A DNA stretch of 64,000 bases, from positions 62,001-126,000 of the forward strand of contig JAIQFH010000002.1 of NCBI GenBank assembly GCA_020073385.1, in the 5' to 3' direction. Below the pieces are notes generated by a model. It was given only the letters and a program-made list of their open reading frames with translations, made no database searches and was not told the DNA's origin. Shown here piece after piece: positions 8,228-17,252 of the stretch. The stretch is from Terriglobia bacterium. Its GTDB lineage: Bacteria; Acidobacteriota; Terriglobia; Terriglobales; Acidobacteriaceae. Both the position numbers and the translations under genes were made by a program. Numbering within the stretch: position 1 is the stretch's first letter; the number at the start of each line of letters is the position of its first letter.

Positions 8228-8851
8228 TCAATTCTCGTTCATGGCCACCGCGATGGCGGAAATCTCCTTCGGCAAGACGGTGTTTCTGCCCAGAAGGCTG
8301 GCCGCCTGGCCAAATCGCCACGGGTAAGCGTATCGAATGCTGACGCACGTGCTGATGATCGCGACCTGGCCGCTGCCGGGCGCTTGGGACGTGCAGTTTA
8401 CGTTTGGCAGGGTTGCTCCGGTCGATGGGTAGTAGTATCCGCGGTTGACGACCATGGTGAGTCCCGGGGACACGCATCCATTTCCAGATGCGGTGAAAGT
8501 CCACGTCAGGCCTGACGGTGACGCAGTATTGGTAATGCTGCAATCGTTGATTTTGTTGGCAAGCAAGGAATTGTCGACGATCTGAAAAGCATCATTCACG
8601 GAAATGGGAATCGTCCCGCTGGGAGATTGCAGATCGTTGGTGGGGTCGGCTGCAGCCGCCCGCGCAGCATCCCGGGCGATATTAGTTAATCGCTGCTTGA
8701 GAGTGAACGCGCTGCTAAAATCGTAAATGCCCACGACGAACACGATGAGCAGCGGCAGCGCCACGGCGAACTCGACAATCTGAGCAGCTCTGTCATCGCG
8801 CAGTGACGACGCGGTGAATCTGGCTGCGCCGAGACTGGACTCGAAACTCAC
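8228..8851 (-). CDS. TadE-like pseudopilin
   Basis: A 207-residue protein with a GTG start that overlaps the upstream stop as GTGA. After a polar leader comes RAAQIVEFAVALPLLIVFVVGIYDF, the TadE pattern of a Glu at position +5 of a hydrophobic helix, then FTLKQRLTNIARDAARAAA. The remaining 130 residues are extracytoplasmic with a few cysteines. TadE-like minor pilins prime Flp/Tad filaments and are cleaved by an A24 peptidase, here encoded two genes upstream. Confidence 0.8.
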   Translation of the reverse strand: MSFESSLGAARFTASSLRDDRAAQIVEFAVALPLLIVFVVGIYDFSSAFTLKQRLTNIARDAARAAAADPTNDLQSPSGTIPISVNDAFQIVDNSLLANKINDCSITNTASPSGLTWTFTASGNGCVSPGLTMVVNRGYYYPSTGATLPNVNCTSQAPGSGQVAIISTCVSIRYAYPWRFGQAASLLGRNTVLPKEISAIAVAMNEN

Positions 8852-9390
8852 CGGTTCTCCATTCGCACTTGCGCAGTCGCGGAAAGCCAGATTGTCTGTT
8901 TATTGATGGATGTGAAGGGCAGCCAGAATCGGAACGGATACTGCAGGGATACCGACACGCCACAAAGGCCCGTTCCGCCGAGGCTGGTATTTGTGAGTTG
9001 GACCGGAGACTGAATGCACGCGTTCGTACTGCCGGAGCCACAAGCTAACGCCGCTCCGGTAGCGCACGAGAGCAGATTCGGCGCCGGCGACATCGGGCGT
9101 GCCTTCGCGGGGTCTAGCTTGGAAGCGATCAAAGCCGCCTGCACGGCCGCAGTCGCATTTTGTGCCGCCGTATTTGTGGTGCTGCAGGTAGCACAGTAGG
9201 GAATCGACCCAGCGCGGGCGCCTTCTTGCGCAGCGCGCGTGATCGCTCCGTAGATGCTGAATGCCTGGCCAAACCAGAAGATGCCGAGCAGGATCATGAA
9301 CATGAGGGGCAGTACGGCTGCGGCCTCGGCGATCTCGGCGGCGCGAGTTTCGCGGACGAGCTTTCTCAGATAGTGAGCGAGACTTGGCAT
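8848..9390 (-). CDS. TadE-like pseudopilin
   Basis: A 180-residue paralogue of the next gene: RAAEIAEAAAVLPLMFMILLGIFWFGQAFSIYGAITRAAQEGAR has the same Glu-containing hydrophobic helix and the downstream Ala/Arg-rich helix of TadE. Its ATG overlaps the stop of the prepilin peptidase gene (ATGA) and its stop overlaps the next GTG, so the genes are translationally coupled. Four cysteines (CATCS, SCATG, ACGSG) suggest disulphides outside the cell. Confidence 0.8.
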   Translation of the reverse strand: MPSLAHYLRKLVRETRAAEIAEAAAVLPLMFMILLGIFWFGQAFSIYGAITRAAQEGARAGSIPYCATCSTTNTAAQNATAAVQAALIASKLDPAKARPMSPAPNLLSCATGAALACGSGSTNACIQSPVQLTNTSLGGTGLCGVSVSLQYPFRFWLPFTSINKQTIWLSATAQVRMENR

Positions 9391-9920
9391 CAGGCCACCA
9401 TCCTCAGTTTCCAGAAAATCCCATAAAGCACGACCGTCAGTGCCAAAGCCACACCCTTGGGAATGGTCAGCGCCTCAGGATTATCGAGTGTGACGTGGGA
9501 GCCCGGCAGTCGAAATGTAACCAGCGATACCAGAATATGCCCGATGTTCTTGATCGTTTGCAGCAAGCGTCGCTTGTAGATCACCAGTGCCAATGCCATG
9601 ACTCCAGCAACAAAAACCGAGCCGATGAGAATATCAATCAGGCGCCCCGGACCGGTGTAAGCCCCCACCGCCACCGCGAATTTCAAGTCGCCCGCGCCCA
9701 GACTTTTCAATAACCAAAACGGCAGCAACAGGGCGAATGCCAGACCCGCACCGAGCAGTGACTCTTTCAGTCCACTCCAGCCGCCGAGGAACGTATTCGC
9801 CGCTACTCCGACAACAAAGCCCGGCACCGTCAGCCAGTTCGGGATTCGGCGGCTGTGCCAATCCATCCATCCTGCAATCAATGAAAGCAGAATTGCTCCT
9901 ACCAGAATAAGCGGTTTCAA
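9390..9920 (-). CDS. A24 family prepilin peptidase (CpaA/TadV-like)
   Basis: The likely start is TTG 9920, since GGAG sits five bases upstream and the longer upstream frame runs into repeat sequence. The 176-residue product is all membrane: GWMDWHSRRIPNW carries the first catalytic Asp after a hydrophobic helix, and SLGAGDLKFAVAVGAYTG carries the second within the GxGD motif. It lacks the N-terminal methylase domain of PilD, as CpaA/TadV does. It would process the two TadE-like proteins encoded after it. No Tad ATPase, secretin or major pilin is within the window. Confidence 0.85.
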   Translation of the reverse strand: MKPLILVGAILLSLIAGWMDWHSRRIPNWLTVPGFVVGVAANTFLGGWSGLKESLLGAGLAFALLLPFWLLKSLGAGDLKFAVAVGAYTGPGRLIDILIGSVFVAGVMALALVIYKRRLLQTIKNIGHILVSLVTFRLPGSHVTLDNPEALTIPKGVALALTVVLYGIFWKLRMVA

Positions 9921-10118
9921 GCGCGCTCCGATCCCTGCGGTGCGCAGGCCATTTCGCGCCGATATCGAAAATGATCCATGTTGTGACGGTCTGGAACGCC
10001 TGCGGGATTGGATACCGGGCCTGAGGCATTCTCGACGTTGCCCCCGCAAAATCAGCCTCTTTCGCGGATTCTCACATAGCAAGAAAGGTAAGTCAATGAA
10101 CCAACGATGGACCCAGGT

Positions 10119-10180
10119 CTCCTTCGTGACCTTTGTGGTAAACGCCTTTGAATCACGAAGGACACGAAGTCTCACGAAGG
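10119..10180. repeat. Inverted word repeat, CACGAAGGACACGAAG family
   Basis: Left arm CTCCTTCGTGACCTTTGTGG (10119-10138) faces right arm CACGAAGGACACGAAG with CACGAAGG (10154-10180). It occupies the gap between the Tad operon and the S41 gene. Related copies sit at 17.25, 46.6 and 51.6 kb. Confidence 0.75.
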
Positions 10181-10184
10181 AAAG

Positions 10185-10215
10185 CAAAAAGCCCGAACCA
10201 GGTCCGGGCCTTCCG
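10185..10215 (-). terminator. Rho-independent terminator of the S41 protease gene
   Basis: On the minus strand a GGCCCGGACC/GGTTCGGGC hairpin is followed by TTTTT (plus-strand AAAAA at 10186-10190), about 20 nt after the protease stop codon. Confidence 0.75.
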
Positions 10216-10232
10216 AAAGAGTTGCAGTGTTC

Positions 10233-11834
10233 TTACCGGTTGAACGCCGGAGCCGCGTTGTGCTCAGCCACGATCTTCTTCGCGTTATCGGCCAAAGCCT
10301 TGGCTTGTGGCAGAAGCTCAAGACCTTTGACCACTTCCGGATCGGATTCGGCACGAACCTTCATGCCCTCATCCTGACCGAAAGCGTCGATGAAGATTTC
10401 CGACTTGATGCTCGATTTGAGCCAGTCCGCGTTATCCATCAGGTCAGCCTGGGTGTAGGGAATGCTGGCTTCGTCGAGCGACTTGCGGAAGGCTTGCATC
10501 GTTATGTCATCGACTTCAAAGCTCTTGGTTGGATGGTGATCCACAACATAGCGCTTGGCGAAGTTGAAGAAGGCATAGTGCTGGAGCAACGTGTCCTGAA
10601 AGTGATTGCTCTTGATGGGAGGAATGTTCACGTCAGGAGTGATGCCGCCGCCACCGTAAACCGTGCGTCCGCTATCCGTCAGCTTCACCTCGCGGTTCGC
10701 CGTGTTGTTCTCGGATTCGCTGCGGTTGTAGTAGTAGTCGTAGAGAGAGATGTTGCTGTAGTCGCGCTGGATGAGGCGTCCGCTCGGGGTGTAGTAGTGC
10801 GCGGTGGTGAGCGCTAGTCCAGTGTTTTCCGACAGCGGATACACCGTTTGCACCAGGCCCTTGCCGAACGTGACTTCGCCAACGATCAGGCCGCGGTCGT
10901 GATCCTGAATCGCGCCGGAAACAATTTCCGCCGCCGAAGCCGTCAGCCGGTTCACCAGAACGACAACCGGGTAGTCTTTGCCGCCGTTGCCATGCTGCGC
11001 GATGTAGCGCTTCTCAGCCGAGGCGCGCCCGTGGTGCGAAACGATCAATTGTCCCTTCTTCAGGAACTTGTCGGCAACCCCAACGCCTTCGCTGAGCAAG
11101 CCGCCCGGATTGCCGCGCAGATCGAGAATCAGGCCCTTCAGATCACCAAACGAATCCAGTGCTTCGGAAACCTCACGCTCAGTGGTCTCATTGAAGCCGT
11201 TCACGTGCATGTAGCCGACGCCCGGCTTGATCAGGAAGTGCACGTCCACGCTGTAGCGCGGAATCTCGTCGCGCACCAGGGTGAATTCCATCGGCTTTTC
11301 GACGCCTTCACGCGCGATGCTGATGTGAACGGTGGTGCCCTTGGGTCCCTTCAGCATGTCAGCAACGTCGCCCGTGCTCATGTTCTCCGTCGACTTGCCG
11401 TCGACGGCGATGATCACGTCGCCCGGGTGAATCCCGGCCTTGTACGCCGGAGTTCCCGTGAACGGATAAATGACGATGACTTTGTTGTTGCGCGGGCCTA
11501 CGGTCATGCCGACGCCGTAGTACTTGCCGCGCTGGTCCTCGCGCATCAGCGCGTAGGACTTGGGATCGAAGAAATTCGAGTGCGGGTCCAGCGCATGCAG
11601 CATTCCGGGGATCGCGCCGTTGTAAATCGCCTTATCAGCATTCACCGGCTCGGCGTAATTCTCCTCGACGAGAGCATACACATCGGTGAATTGCTTGAGG
11701 CTGTCCTTGACGTCGGAGTCGCCGGTGATCGACGACTGTTGGCCGGATCGCTGAGCGAACAAGATTCCCAGAAATCCGCAGGCAAGGAGGAAAAAGGCTA
11801 CCAGGAAAAGCGACCGGCGAGAACTACGTGCCAT
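10233..11834 (-). CDS. S41 family C-terminal processing protease
   Basis: A 533-residue protease of the CtpA/Prc type. Residues about 7-27 form an uncleaved or signal anchor placing it outside the inner membrane. A PDZ domain spans about 90-170 (GVGMTVGPRNNKVIVIYPFTG, PGDVIIAVDG). The S41 core contains GLILDLRGNPGG, the catalytic Ser in LTASAAEIVSGA and the Lys in VTFGKG. The C-terminal 150 residues are helical. Known members trim or degrade periplasmic proteins. AAGGA lies nine bases before the ATG, and a promoter and a terminator flank the gene, so it is monocistronic. Confidence 0.9.
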   Translation of the reverse strand: MARSSRRSLFLVAFFLLACGFLGILFAQRSGQQSSITGDSDVKDSLKQFTDVYALVEENYAEPVNADKAIYNGAIPGMLHALDPHSNFFDPKSYALMREDQRGKYYGVGMTVGPRNNKVIVIYPFTGTPAYKAGIHPGDVIIAVDGKSTENMSTGDVADMLKGPKGTTVHISIAREGVEKPMEFTLVRDEIPRYSVDVHFLIKPGVGYMHVNGFNETTEREVSEALDSFGDLKGLILDLRGNPGGLLSEGVGVADKFLKKGQLIVSHHGRASAEKRYIAQHGNGGKDYPVVVLVNRLTASAAEIVSGAIQDHDRGLIVGEVTFGKGLVQTVYPLSENTGLALTTAHYYTPSGRLIQRDYSNISLYDYYYNRSESENNTANREVKLTDSGRTVYGGGGITPDVNIPPIKSNHFQDTLLQHYAFFNFAKRYVVDHHPTKSFEVDDITMQAFRKSLDEASIPYTQADLMDNADWLKSSIKSEIFIDAFGQDEGMKVRAESDPEVVKGLELLPQAKALADNAKKIVAEHNAAPAFNR

Positions 11835-11893
11835 CTTTGAGATTCCTTCGTTGAGGGCTTACGTCCACCCCAGCTACTGCACTGAATACAGGC

Positions 11894-11899
11894 AGTATA
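11894..11899 (-). promoter_or_regulatory. Extended -10 element for the S41 protease
   Basis: Minus strand reads TGATATACT, a TATACT hexamer with the TGN extension, about 60 nt before ATG 11834. The -35 region is weak. The rest of 11900-12055 shows no gene. Confidence 0.45.
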
Positions 11900-12055
11900 T
11901 CACTACTTGGACGAGGTTGGACCGGGATGGTTACCGTCGGTAATGCCCTACCCCTAGGATGCGCCGGAAGGGGTTTAAGGTTCTTTGGACTGGAGGGTGC
12001 TGGCCCATAGACTCTTCGAGACTAGTGGCCTGAAAATAGGTCCGATAACGGTAGC

Positions 12056-13675
12056 CTACAGGTCTCCGAGTTCGAGGGGCACATCCGCGTTCCATGCAGC
12101 TTCAAATTCCCTCCGCACCCATTCCTGGTCAGAAATCTTGTCTTGGGCTTCTAGACTCTTCAAAAGACCAAACAGGGAGCGGGGATTACGAGGGTATTGT
12201 TCCAGATCGGCGCGAAACACGGCTTCCGCCTGCTCGGCTTGGCCGTTCTGCATCAAGGCAGCGCCAAGCGATTCCCGAACGGGATAGAACCATTCGGGTG
12301 GTTCCCCGTAGTAAAGCGTGTCCTCGACCTGAACAGCGTTCTTCCAGTACTCGATGGCACGTCCGCGATCGGCGTGCGCGGTGGCGATCCTCGCGTCCAA
12401 TATGTTTGCAGCCAGGTCCAGGAAGGTCCGCGCTTTGTTGGAATAAGTACTGAACTCGGTATCGGCCGGCATTCCTTGGCGGGCACTTCCGAGGGTTCTC
12501 CGTTCTGCTTCCGCAATCGTAATCTGGCCTTTTGCGGCAGCGGCACACCCGCGGGCGAAATGCCAGAATGCGGTTGTCATGACCAGACTTGGGCTCGGTG
12601 GCGGCAGCTTCAGGACTTCGTCCCAGCGATGAAAGCGAAGGAGCACGAAGGTTGGGGTGGGCACGTAGACTTCAAACATGGGCATGCCCGCGACCATAAC
12701 GCTCACATGAGCCGCCAACTCATCCGCAGCTCGTTTTGCCTCGGTAAAATTCCCCGCCATGCTATTCGCAGCAGCGAGGAAGTGAAGGTTATGGGCGTAA
12801 TACATCATGTCGTACATGCTTCCCGTTGTGCCACTGTCGCGCAGATAGGCGCGGTCTGTTTCAGCCGCGATGGCGTTGCTGCGGGCCGATCCCGAGTAGT
12901 CTCCGACCCGGAAATAGGTGTGGGCTGGCATATGAACCAGATGTCCGGCAGCTGGTGCTAGGGTTTCCAAACGCCTAGCGCTGGCTAATGCCCACTCGGG
13001 ATGAGGGGACGTTTCCGTGGCATGAACGTAATAGTGATTCGCGCCGATGTGGTTGGGATCGCGCCGCAACACTGATTCGAGCACAGCAACAATCTCCTCG
13101 GTACCCCCGGCGGGTCGGCCGTCGACGCTCCAAAGCTTCCAGGGGTGAAGGTCCATCAAGCTCTCGGCGTACAGCGTGGCCGCGTCGAGATCCTCCGGGT
13201 AACGCTTGGATACGTCCCGCATCGCGTGAGCGTAGTCCGCGTCAAGTCTTCTCAAATTCACGTTGGGGTCAGCCGAATAACGCTTGGCTAGGGCTTGAAT
13301 GTAGGTGCGCTCGCTTTCCGTCACGCCTGCCGAGAGGGATAGCGCCTTCTGCACCGCTGCATACGCATCTTTTTCATGAGGAGGATCTACATCCAGATTG
13401 ATACAAGGGCCTAACGCCAATGCGACGCCCCAATGAGCCATTGCTGACTGCGGATCCAGTTCCGCAGCCCGCCGGAATGACCGAACCGCCTCTTCGTGGT
13501 TGAAGCCGAAGACCAGCGTGAGTCCCTGATCGAAGAAACGCGGCGCCTCTGGGCTCTTGGTGGAAATCGTGTGGTGATGCTGACCCAGACCCGGCATCAG
13601 AGCCGGTGGTGTTGATTGCGCCAACAATGAACAGGCGCCAGCAAGAAACGGAAAAACGTACGCGGCAAGTCTCAT
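12056..13675 (-). CDS. Secreted TPR-repeat protein
   Basis: A 539-residue protein with a Sec signal (MRLAAYVFPFLAGACSLLAQ), then QHHHTISTKSPEAPRFFDQG, and TPR units such as HEEAVRSFRRAAELDPQSAMAHWG and DLDAATLYAESLMDLHPWKLW. Several His and Trp residues recur (HIGANHYYVHATE, HLVHMPAHTYFRVGDY), a pattern shared by a family of acidobacterial TPR proteins of unknown role. The ATG overlaps the stop of a small upstream frame (ATGA). Partner and function unknown. Confidence 0.8.
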   Translation of the reverse strand: MRLAAYVFPFLAGACSLLAQSTPPALMPGLGQHHHTISTKSPEAPRFFDQGLTLVFGFNHEEAVRSFRRAAELDPQSAMAHWGVALALGPCINLDVDPPHEKDAYAAVQKALSLSAGVTESERTYIQALAKRYSADPNVNLRRLDADYAHAMRDVSKRYPEDLDAATLYAESLMDLHPWKLWSVDGRPAGGTEEIVAVLESVLRRDPNHIGANHYYVHATETSPHPEWALASARRLETLAPAAGHLVHMPAHTYFRVGDYSGSARSNAIAAETDRAYLRDSGTTGSMYDMMYYAHNLHFLAAANSMAGNFTEAKRAADELAAHVSVMVAGMPMFEVYVPTPTFVLLRFHRWDEVLKLPPPSPSLVMTTAFWHFARGCAAAAKGQITIAEAERRTLGSARQGMPADTEFSTYSNKARTFLDLAANILDARIATAHADRGRAIEYWKNAVQVEDTLYYGEPPEWFYPVRESLGAALMQNGQAEQAEAVFRADLEQYPRNPRSLFGLLKSLEAQDKISDQEWVRREFEAAWNADVPLELGDL

Positions 13676-13830
13676 TGGAATTCCCCAAGCGTTTGCCTCA
13701 GGCTAGCAAACTCCTTGAGGTCATGGGAGGAGTCGCTGCGCCAGGAATTTGATGGTTGTGGATGATCGGTATCCAGGGTGGCCGTGACCTCGTTCAGACC
13801 AGAGGCACCCATTTCGCGATTCTGATCCAT
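13672..13830 (-). CDS. Possible small coupled ORF, 52 residues
   Basis: An open frame from ATG 13830 (MDQNREMGASGLNE) to a stop at 13672 overlaps the TPR start as ATGA and lies 28 nt after the GntR stop. Composition is protein-like and soluble, but the ribosome site is weak and I recognise no family. It may be a real small protein linking GntR and TPR genes, or just chance coding within a short gap. Confidence 0.3.
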   Translation of the reverse strand: MDQNREMGASGLNEVTATLDTDHPQPSNSWRSDSSHDLKEFASLRQTLGEFQ

Positions 13831-13858
13831 CGCCGCCACACTGCGCTCGACATCGTCG

Positions 13859-14782
13859 TCAGTGGTGGCCCAACTCGAGCGGCTGACGAACATAGTCTTC
13901 AAAGCGCCGCAGTTCTGCAACGGAAGCTTCAGAGAGCAGGGAAAAGGGAATGGAGCGGAGGCCCGAGGGGAGTTCGGCGGCGGTCAGAACATCGCAGACT
14001 ACCGCTGCTGTCTCCTTCAAGCCGCGTTGCCAATCGGGCTCGCCAGCATCGCGAAACACGAGGCTGTCGGGATGGAATCCGGCAGCAGTCAGCACGGCGC
14101 GAGCCACTTTGAGAAATTCCGGCCAGCGCGAAGCCACGCCGACCAGCGCACCCGAGGGGGCGGGAAGATATCCGGTGAGCGAAGTGGGAACGGAGCGAAT
14201 CTGCAGGATGAGCAGGTCGGTGCCCGGAGGCATCAGCTCAAGAACTTTTGCTTCACGATTCGACAGGAGCGCTGGCATCCCGCCCTCTGGGGCTCTCTGG
14301 CAGTCCTCCAAGCCACAAGACTCGACAGGGAAGGTGACGGAGCGTGCGATTTCAGCTGCCAAGATTCGGCGCAGTTCCTCGTCGGGCTCGATCAAAAGGA
14401 AATGATCGGGAGGCTGCAGCTCCAGCCACTGCCGCAAGCGGAACCGAACCTGCGGAAGGGTGACGCCGAGCTTTCGGGCTGAACGAAACAGTCGCGCGAT
14501 CATCTGGTCAACCGCCAGCGATGGTGTGGAAGCGGCCTCGGGCTTGCTAGACCGAACGTAGACGCCGCTGCCATGGCGGAATTCGACCCATTTGTCACGT
14601 TCCAGCTGGCGGTACCCTGCGCTGATCGTGTTGGGATGCAGGTGGAATCTCCGAGCCAGTTCACGCGTACTCGGCAGGCGCTGCCCGGGAGAAAGATCAT
14701 CGCTGAGGATGCCGAGGATGACCTGCGTGACCAACTGCTCCCGGATTGATACTTCACTGGCGCGCGCAAACCAGAATCGCAT
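13859..14782 (-). CDS. GntR family transcriptional regulator
   Basis: About 307 residues from MRFWFARAS (an ATG 12 nt upstream is also possible). Residues 10-75 are the winged helix of the YtrA/GntR class: SIREQLVTQVILGILSDDLS, LPSTRELARRFHLHPNTISAGYRQLERDKWVEFRHGSGVYV. The C-terminal 220 residues are not UTRA, FCD or aminotransferase and look like an alpha/beta receiver-like domain (FLLIEPDEELRRILAAEI). Ligand unknown. It may control the following TPR gene, which shares its strand. Confidence 0.8.
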   Translation of the reverse strand: MRFWFARASEVSIREQLVTQVILGILSDDLSPGQRLPSTRELARRFHLHPNTISAGYRQLERDKWVEFRHGSGVYVRSSKPEAASTPSLAVDQMIARLFRSARKLGVTLPQVRFRLRQWLELQPPDHFLLIEPDEELRRILAAEIARSVTFPVESCGLEDCQRAPEGGMPALLSNREAKVLELMPPGTDLLILQIRSVPTSLTGYLPAPSGALVGVASRWPEFLKVARAVLTAAGFHPDSLVFRDAGEPDWQRGLKETAAVVCDVLTAAELPSGLRSIPFSLLSEASVAELRRFEDYVRQPLELGHH

Positions 14783-14810
14783 GGCGGGAAACATGGTAGA
14801 ACAAGTTCCC

Positions 14811-14930
14811 GGTTCTCAGTTGCCAGTTCTCGATCAATTCCGTAGCTCCGCGAAGGTCCGCGCCAAACCAGAAAGCGCTTGACTACTCGAGGGAGGGCAA
14901 TGTTCCCTTTTCTGAGAACTGAGAACTGGA
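14811..14930. repeat. Inverted word repeat, GGTTCTCAGTTGCCAGTTCTC family
   Basis: Left arm at 14811-14832 (tandem CAGTTCTC-type words) faces right arm 14910-14930 made of GAGAACTGAGAACTGG. The 77-nt centre has no gene. It fills the divergent gap between the GntR gene and tatB, so promoters of both must lie in or near it. Confidence 0.7.
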
Positions 14931-14979
14931 CCCTCAAATCTTTGTCTTCAGCAATTGCTCCGCCTTCCTCAGGCACAGT

Positions 14980-15426
14980 ATGATGAACGGCATGAGTTTC
15001 TCCGAGACGATCTTCCTGTTCTTCCTGGCCCTGATCATCTTCGGGCCAAAGAAGTTGCCGGAGATCGCCCGCCAGGTCGGCAAGTATCTCAATGAATTCA
15101 AGCGGGCTTCCAACGAGTTCAAAGCGCAGATTGAGCAGGAAATAGCTCATCTCGAGGTGGAGACCAAGCAGCAGACGATTCTGCCGCCGAGCCCTTCGGT
15201 CGAGGGTACGACCAGCCGTACTCTGAACTCTGCACCCGTCGAGGAAATGAAGATCGAGACCTCAGCGCCGCCCGAAGCTGCTGCGCCTGAGGCTGCAACT
15301 CTGGCCTCTTCCGCTGAAGAACATGCGTCGTCATCCGGAAATGGCGCAACGCCGCCGGTTGCAACAGAGACCGTCCCGGCCTCGGATGAAGTGACATCCA
15401 ACACCTCCCAGGAATCGCATGCCTGA
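14980..15426 (+). CDS. tatB: Sec-independent translocase TatB/TatA-like subunit
   Basis: A 148-residue protein (or four residues shorter from ATG 14992). MSFSETIFLFFLALIIFGPKKLPEIARQVGK shows the short N-terminal helix with a Glu, the FGPKKLPE hinge and the amphipathic helix. The tail from residue 60 is Ala/Pro/Glu-rich and disordered. Length and the Glu in the membrane helix favour TatB over TatA. It overlaps tatC by 8 nt. Together they move folded proteins such as the Tat-signal phosphoesterase at 26.5 kb. Confidence 0.85.
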   Translation: MMNGMSFSETIFLFFLALIIFGPKKLPEIARQVGKYLNEFKRASNEFKAQIEQEIAHLEVETKQQTILPPSPSVEGTTSRTLNSAPVEEMKIETSAPPEAAAPEAATLASSAEEHASSSGNGATPPVATETVPASDEVTSNTSQESHA

Positions 15427-16219
15427 CGTCGCGACCGAGATCCCTCCCCAGGAAGAAGAAAAAGAGTCCATGCCCACCATGGGCTTCCTCGATCACCTCG
15501 AGGAACTGCGCAAACGGATCATTTATTCGATCGTCTCGGTTGCGGTCGGATTCTTCGCGTGCTGGGGATATCGCGAGCAGATCTACGGCATCATGCAGAA
15601 GCCGATCATGAATGCTCTGAAGGCGAACGGGATGGCGGAAAAGCTCGTGTACTTGAATCCCACCGAGCCCTTCAATCTTTACCTGAAGGTTTCTGCGCTT
15701 GCCGGGCTCTTCCTTACCTCCCCCTTTGTGCTCTACCAGGTCTGGATGTTCATTTCCCCTGGCCTATACCGCAAAGAGAAACGCTATGTCGTGCCCTTCA
15801 TGATCTCGACAATCGCGCTGTTTAGCGCGGGCGGGTACTTCGGCTACAGATTCGTCTACCCTTACGCGCTGACTTTTCTGATTGACTTCGGCAAGCAGTT
15901 CCAGCCGATGATTACGATCGGCGAATACACGTCACTGTTCCTGAGCATCATTCTCGGCATGGGCCTCATTTTCGAAATGCCGATTCTCGTGTTCTTCCTT
16001 GCTCTGATGGGAATCGTCAGCGCGGGATTCATGTGGAAGAACTTTCGCTACGCCATCCTGGTGATTTTCATTATTGCCGCGATTGTTACTCCGACCACTG
16101 ACATATTGAACATGTGCATTTTCGCAGCGCCCATGATCGGTCTCTACGGTGTCAGTATCGGCGTGGCGTGGGTGGTGCATCCCCGGCAGCGCGCGGCGAG
16201 GCGAGAAAAGAAAGCCTGA
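15419..16219 (+). CDS. tatC: Sec-independent protein translocase TatC
   Basis: A 266-residue protein with six membrane helices and the family motif MGFLDHLEELRKRI at residues 20-33, with the conserved LEELR that receives twin-arginine signals. PFVLYQVWMFISPGLYRKEKR in the first large periplasmic region is also typical. Start overlaps tatB; its stop TGA shares one base with the next ATG (TGATG), so an M28 peptidase is translated with it. Confidence 0.95.
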   Translation: MPDVATEIPPQEEEKESMPTMGFLDHLEELRKRIIYSIVSVAVGFFACWGYREQIYGIMQKPIMNALKANGMAEKLVYLNPTEPFNLYLKVSALAGLFLTSPFVLYQVWMFISPGLYRKEKRYVVPFMISTIALFSAGGYFGYRFVYPYALTFLIDFGKQFQPMITIGEYTSLFLSIILGMGLIFEMPILVFFLALMGIVSAGFMWKNFRYAILVIFIIAAIVTPTTDILNMCIFAAPMIGLYGVSIGVAWVVHPRQRAARREKKA

Positions 16220-17247
16220 TGACCCGACCGAAGCGTCTCTCGTGGATTCTGCTGGCGGCCGTGTTGGCAGTCATCGCCTGCGATCGGGATAAAGACTCCA
16301 ACGCGGCGCAGAATACAACTGTCTCTGCGAGCGCTCCGGCGATCCAGCCCTTGAATTTTCCCCCGGACGATGGTCCTCTGCCCTCTGTGGATGGCGACCG
16401 CGCCATGCAGTACGTGAAAGAGATAGTGAAATTTGGTCCACGGCCGCTGGGCAGTGCCAGTCACAAGAAAGTCGAAGAGTACATCGCCTCGCATTTGAAA
16501 GGTGATCAGGTCGAGGACGACATTTTTACTGCCGACACGCCCGAAGGAAAGTTTCCGGTGCACAACATCATCGCGAAATATCCGGGGACGAAAGACGGCA
16601 TCATCGTCATTGCCAGTCATTACGATACGAACTATCCCTTGCGCAATACTTCATTCGTGGGCGCGAATGACGGAGCTTCCTCGAGCGGGCTATTGCTGGA
16701 GCTAGCCAACCATCTGCGCGGAAAGCAGCGTGACGGTTATAGCATTTGGCTGGTCTGGGACGATGCGGAAGAAGCGATGAAACCCGACGGTTCCGGTGGT
16801 CAGCCCAATGAGATGCCTTTTAGCGCCGATAGCCTTTACGGCATCACGCATCTCGCTGAGAAGTGGCAGGCCGATGGAACGCTCAAGAGAGTGAAAGCGT
16901 TCATCCTGACCGATATGATTGGCGACTCGGACCTGAACGTCGATCGCGACACGAATTCCACGCCTTGGCTGGAGGATGTGGTGTACGAGGCGGCCAGACG
17001 TCTGGGGTTCCAATCCCACTTCTTCGGGATACAACGGGAGGTTTCCGACGATCACTTACCATTCGTGAAGCGCGGCGTACCGTCTTCCGATCTCATCGAC
17101 TTTACCTATGGCTACAATCTCGCCTACTGGCACACGACGGAAGATACGATCGACAAACTGAGTCCGCGAAGCTTGCAGATTGTCGGCGGAGTCGTGCTCG
17201 AGACGCTGCGCATCCTCGACAGGATGGATCCGCTCCCGCCGAAGTAA
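16219..17247 (+). CDS. M28 zinc peptidase, glutaminyl-cyclase-like lipoprotein
   Basis: A 342-residue protein with a lipobox (AVIAC, Cys21) so probably membrane-anchored outside the cytoplasm. The M28 fold is shown by SHYDTNYP (His134), FVGANDGASS (Asp151), DDAEEA (Glu184/185), LTDMIGDSDL and YWHTTEDT (distal His). Spacing resembles glutaminyl-peptide cyclotransferases more than aminopeptidases. It could cyclise N-terminal Gln or trim peptides. It is coupled to tatC by TGATG, an arrangement not required by known Tat biology. Confidence 0.8.
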   Translation: MTRPKRLSWILLAAVLAVIACDRDKDSNAAQNTTVSASAPAIQPLNFPPDDGPLPSVDGDRAMQYVKEIVKFGPRPLGSASHKKVEEYIASHLKGDQVEDDIFTADTPEGKFPVHNIIAKYPGTKDGIIVIASHYDTNYPLRNTSFVGANDGASSSGLLLELANHLRGKQRDGYSIWLVWDDAEEAMKPDGSGGQPNEMPFSADSLYGITHLAEKWQADGTLKRVKAFILTDMIGDSDLNVDRDTNSTPWLEDVVYEAARRLGFQSHFFGIQREVSDDHLPFVKRGVPSSDLIDFTYGYNLAYWHTTEDTIDKLSPRSLQIVGGVVLETLRILDRMDPLPPK

Positions 17248-17252
17248 ACCCG

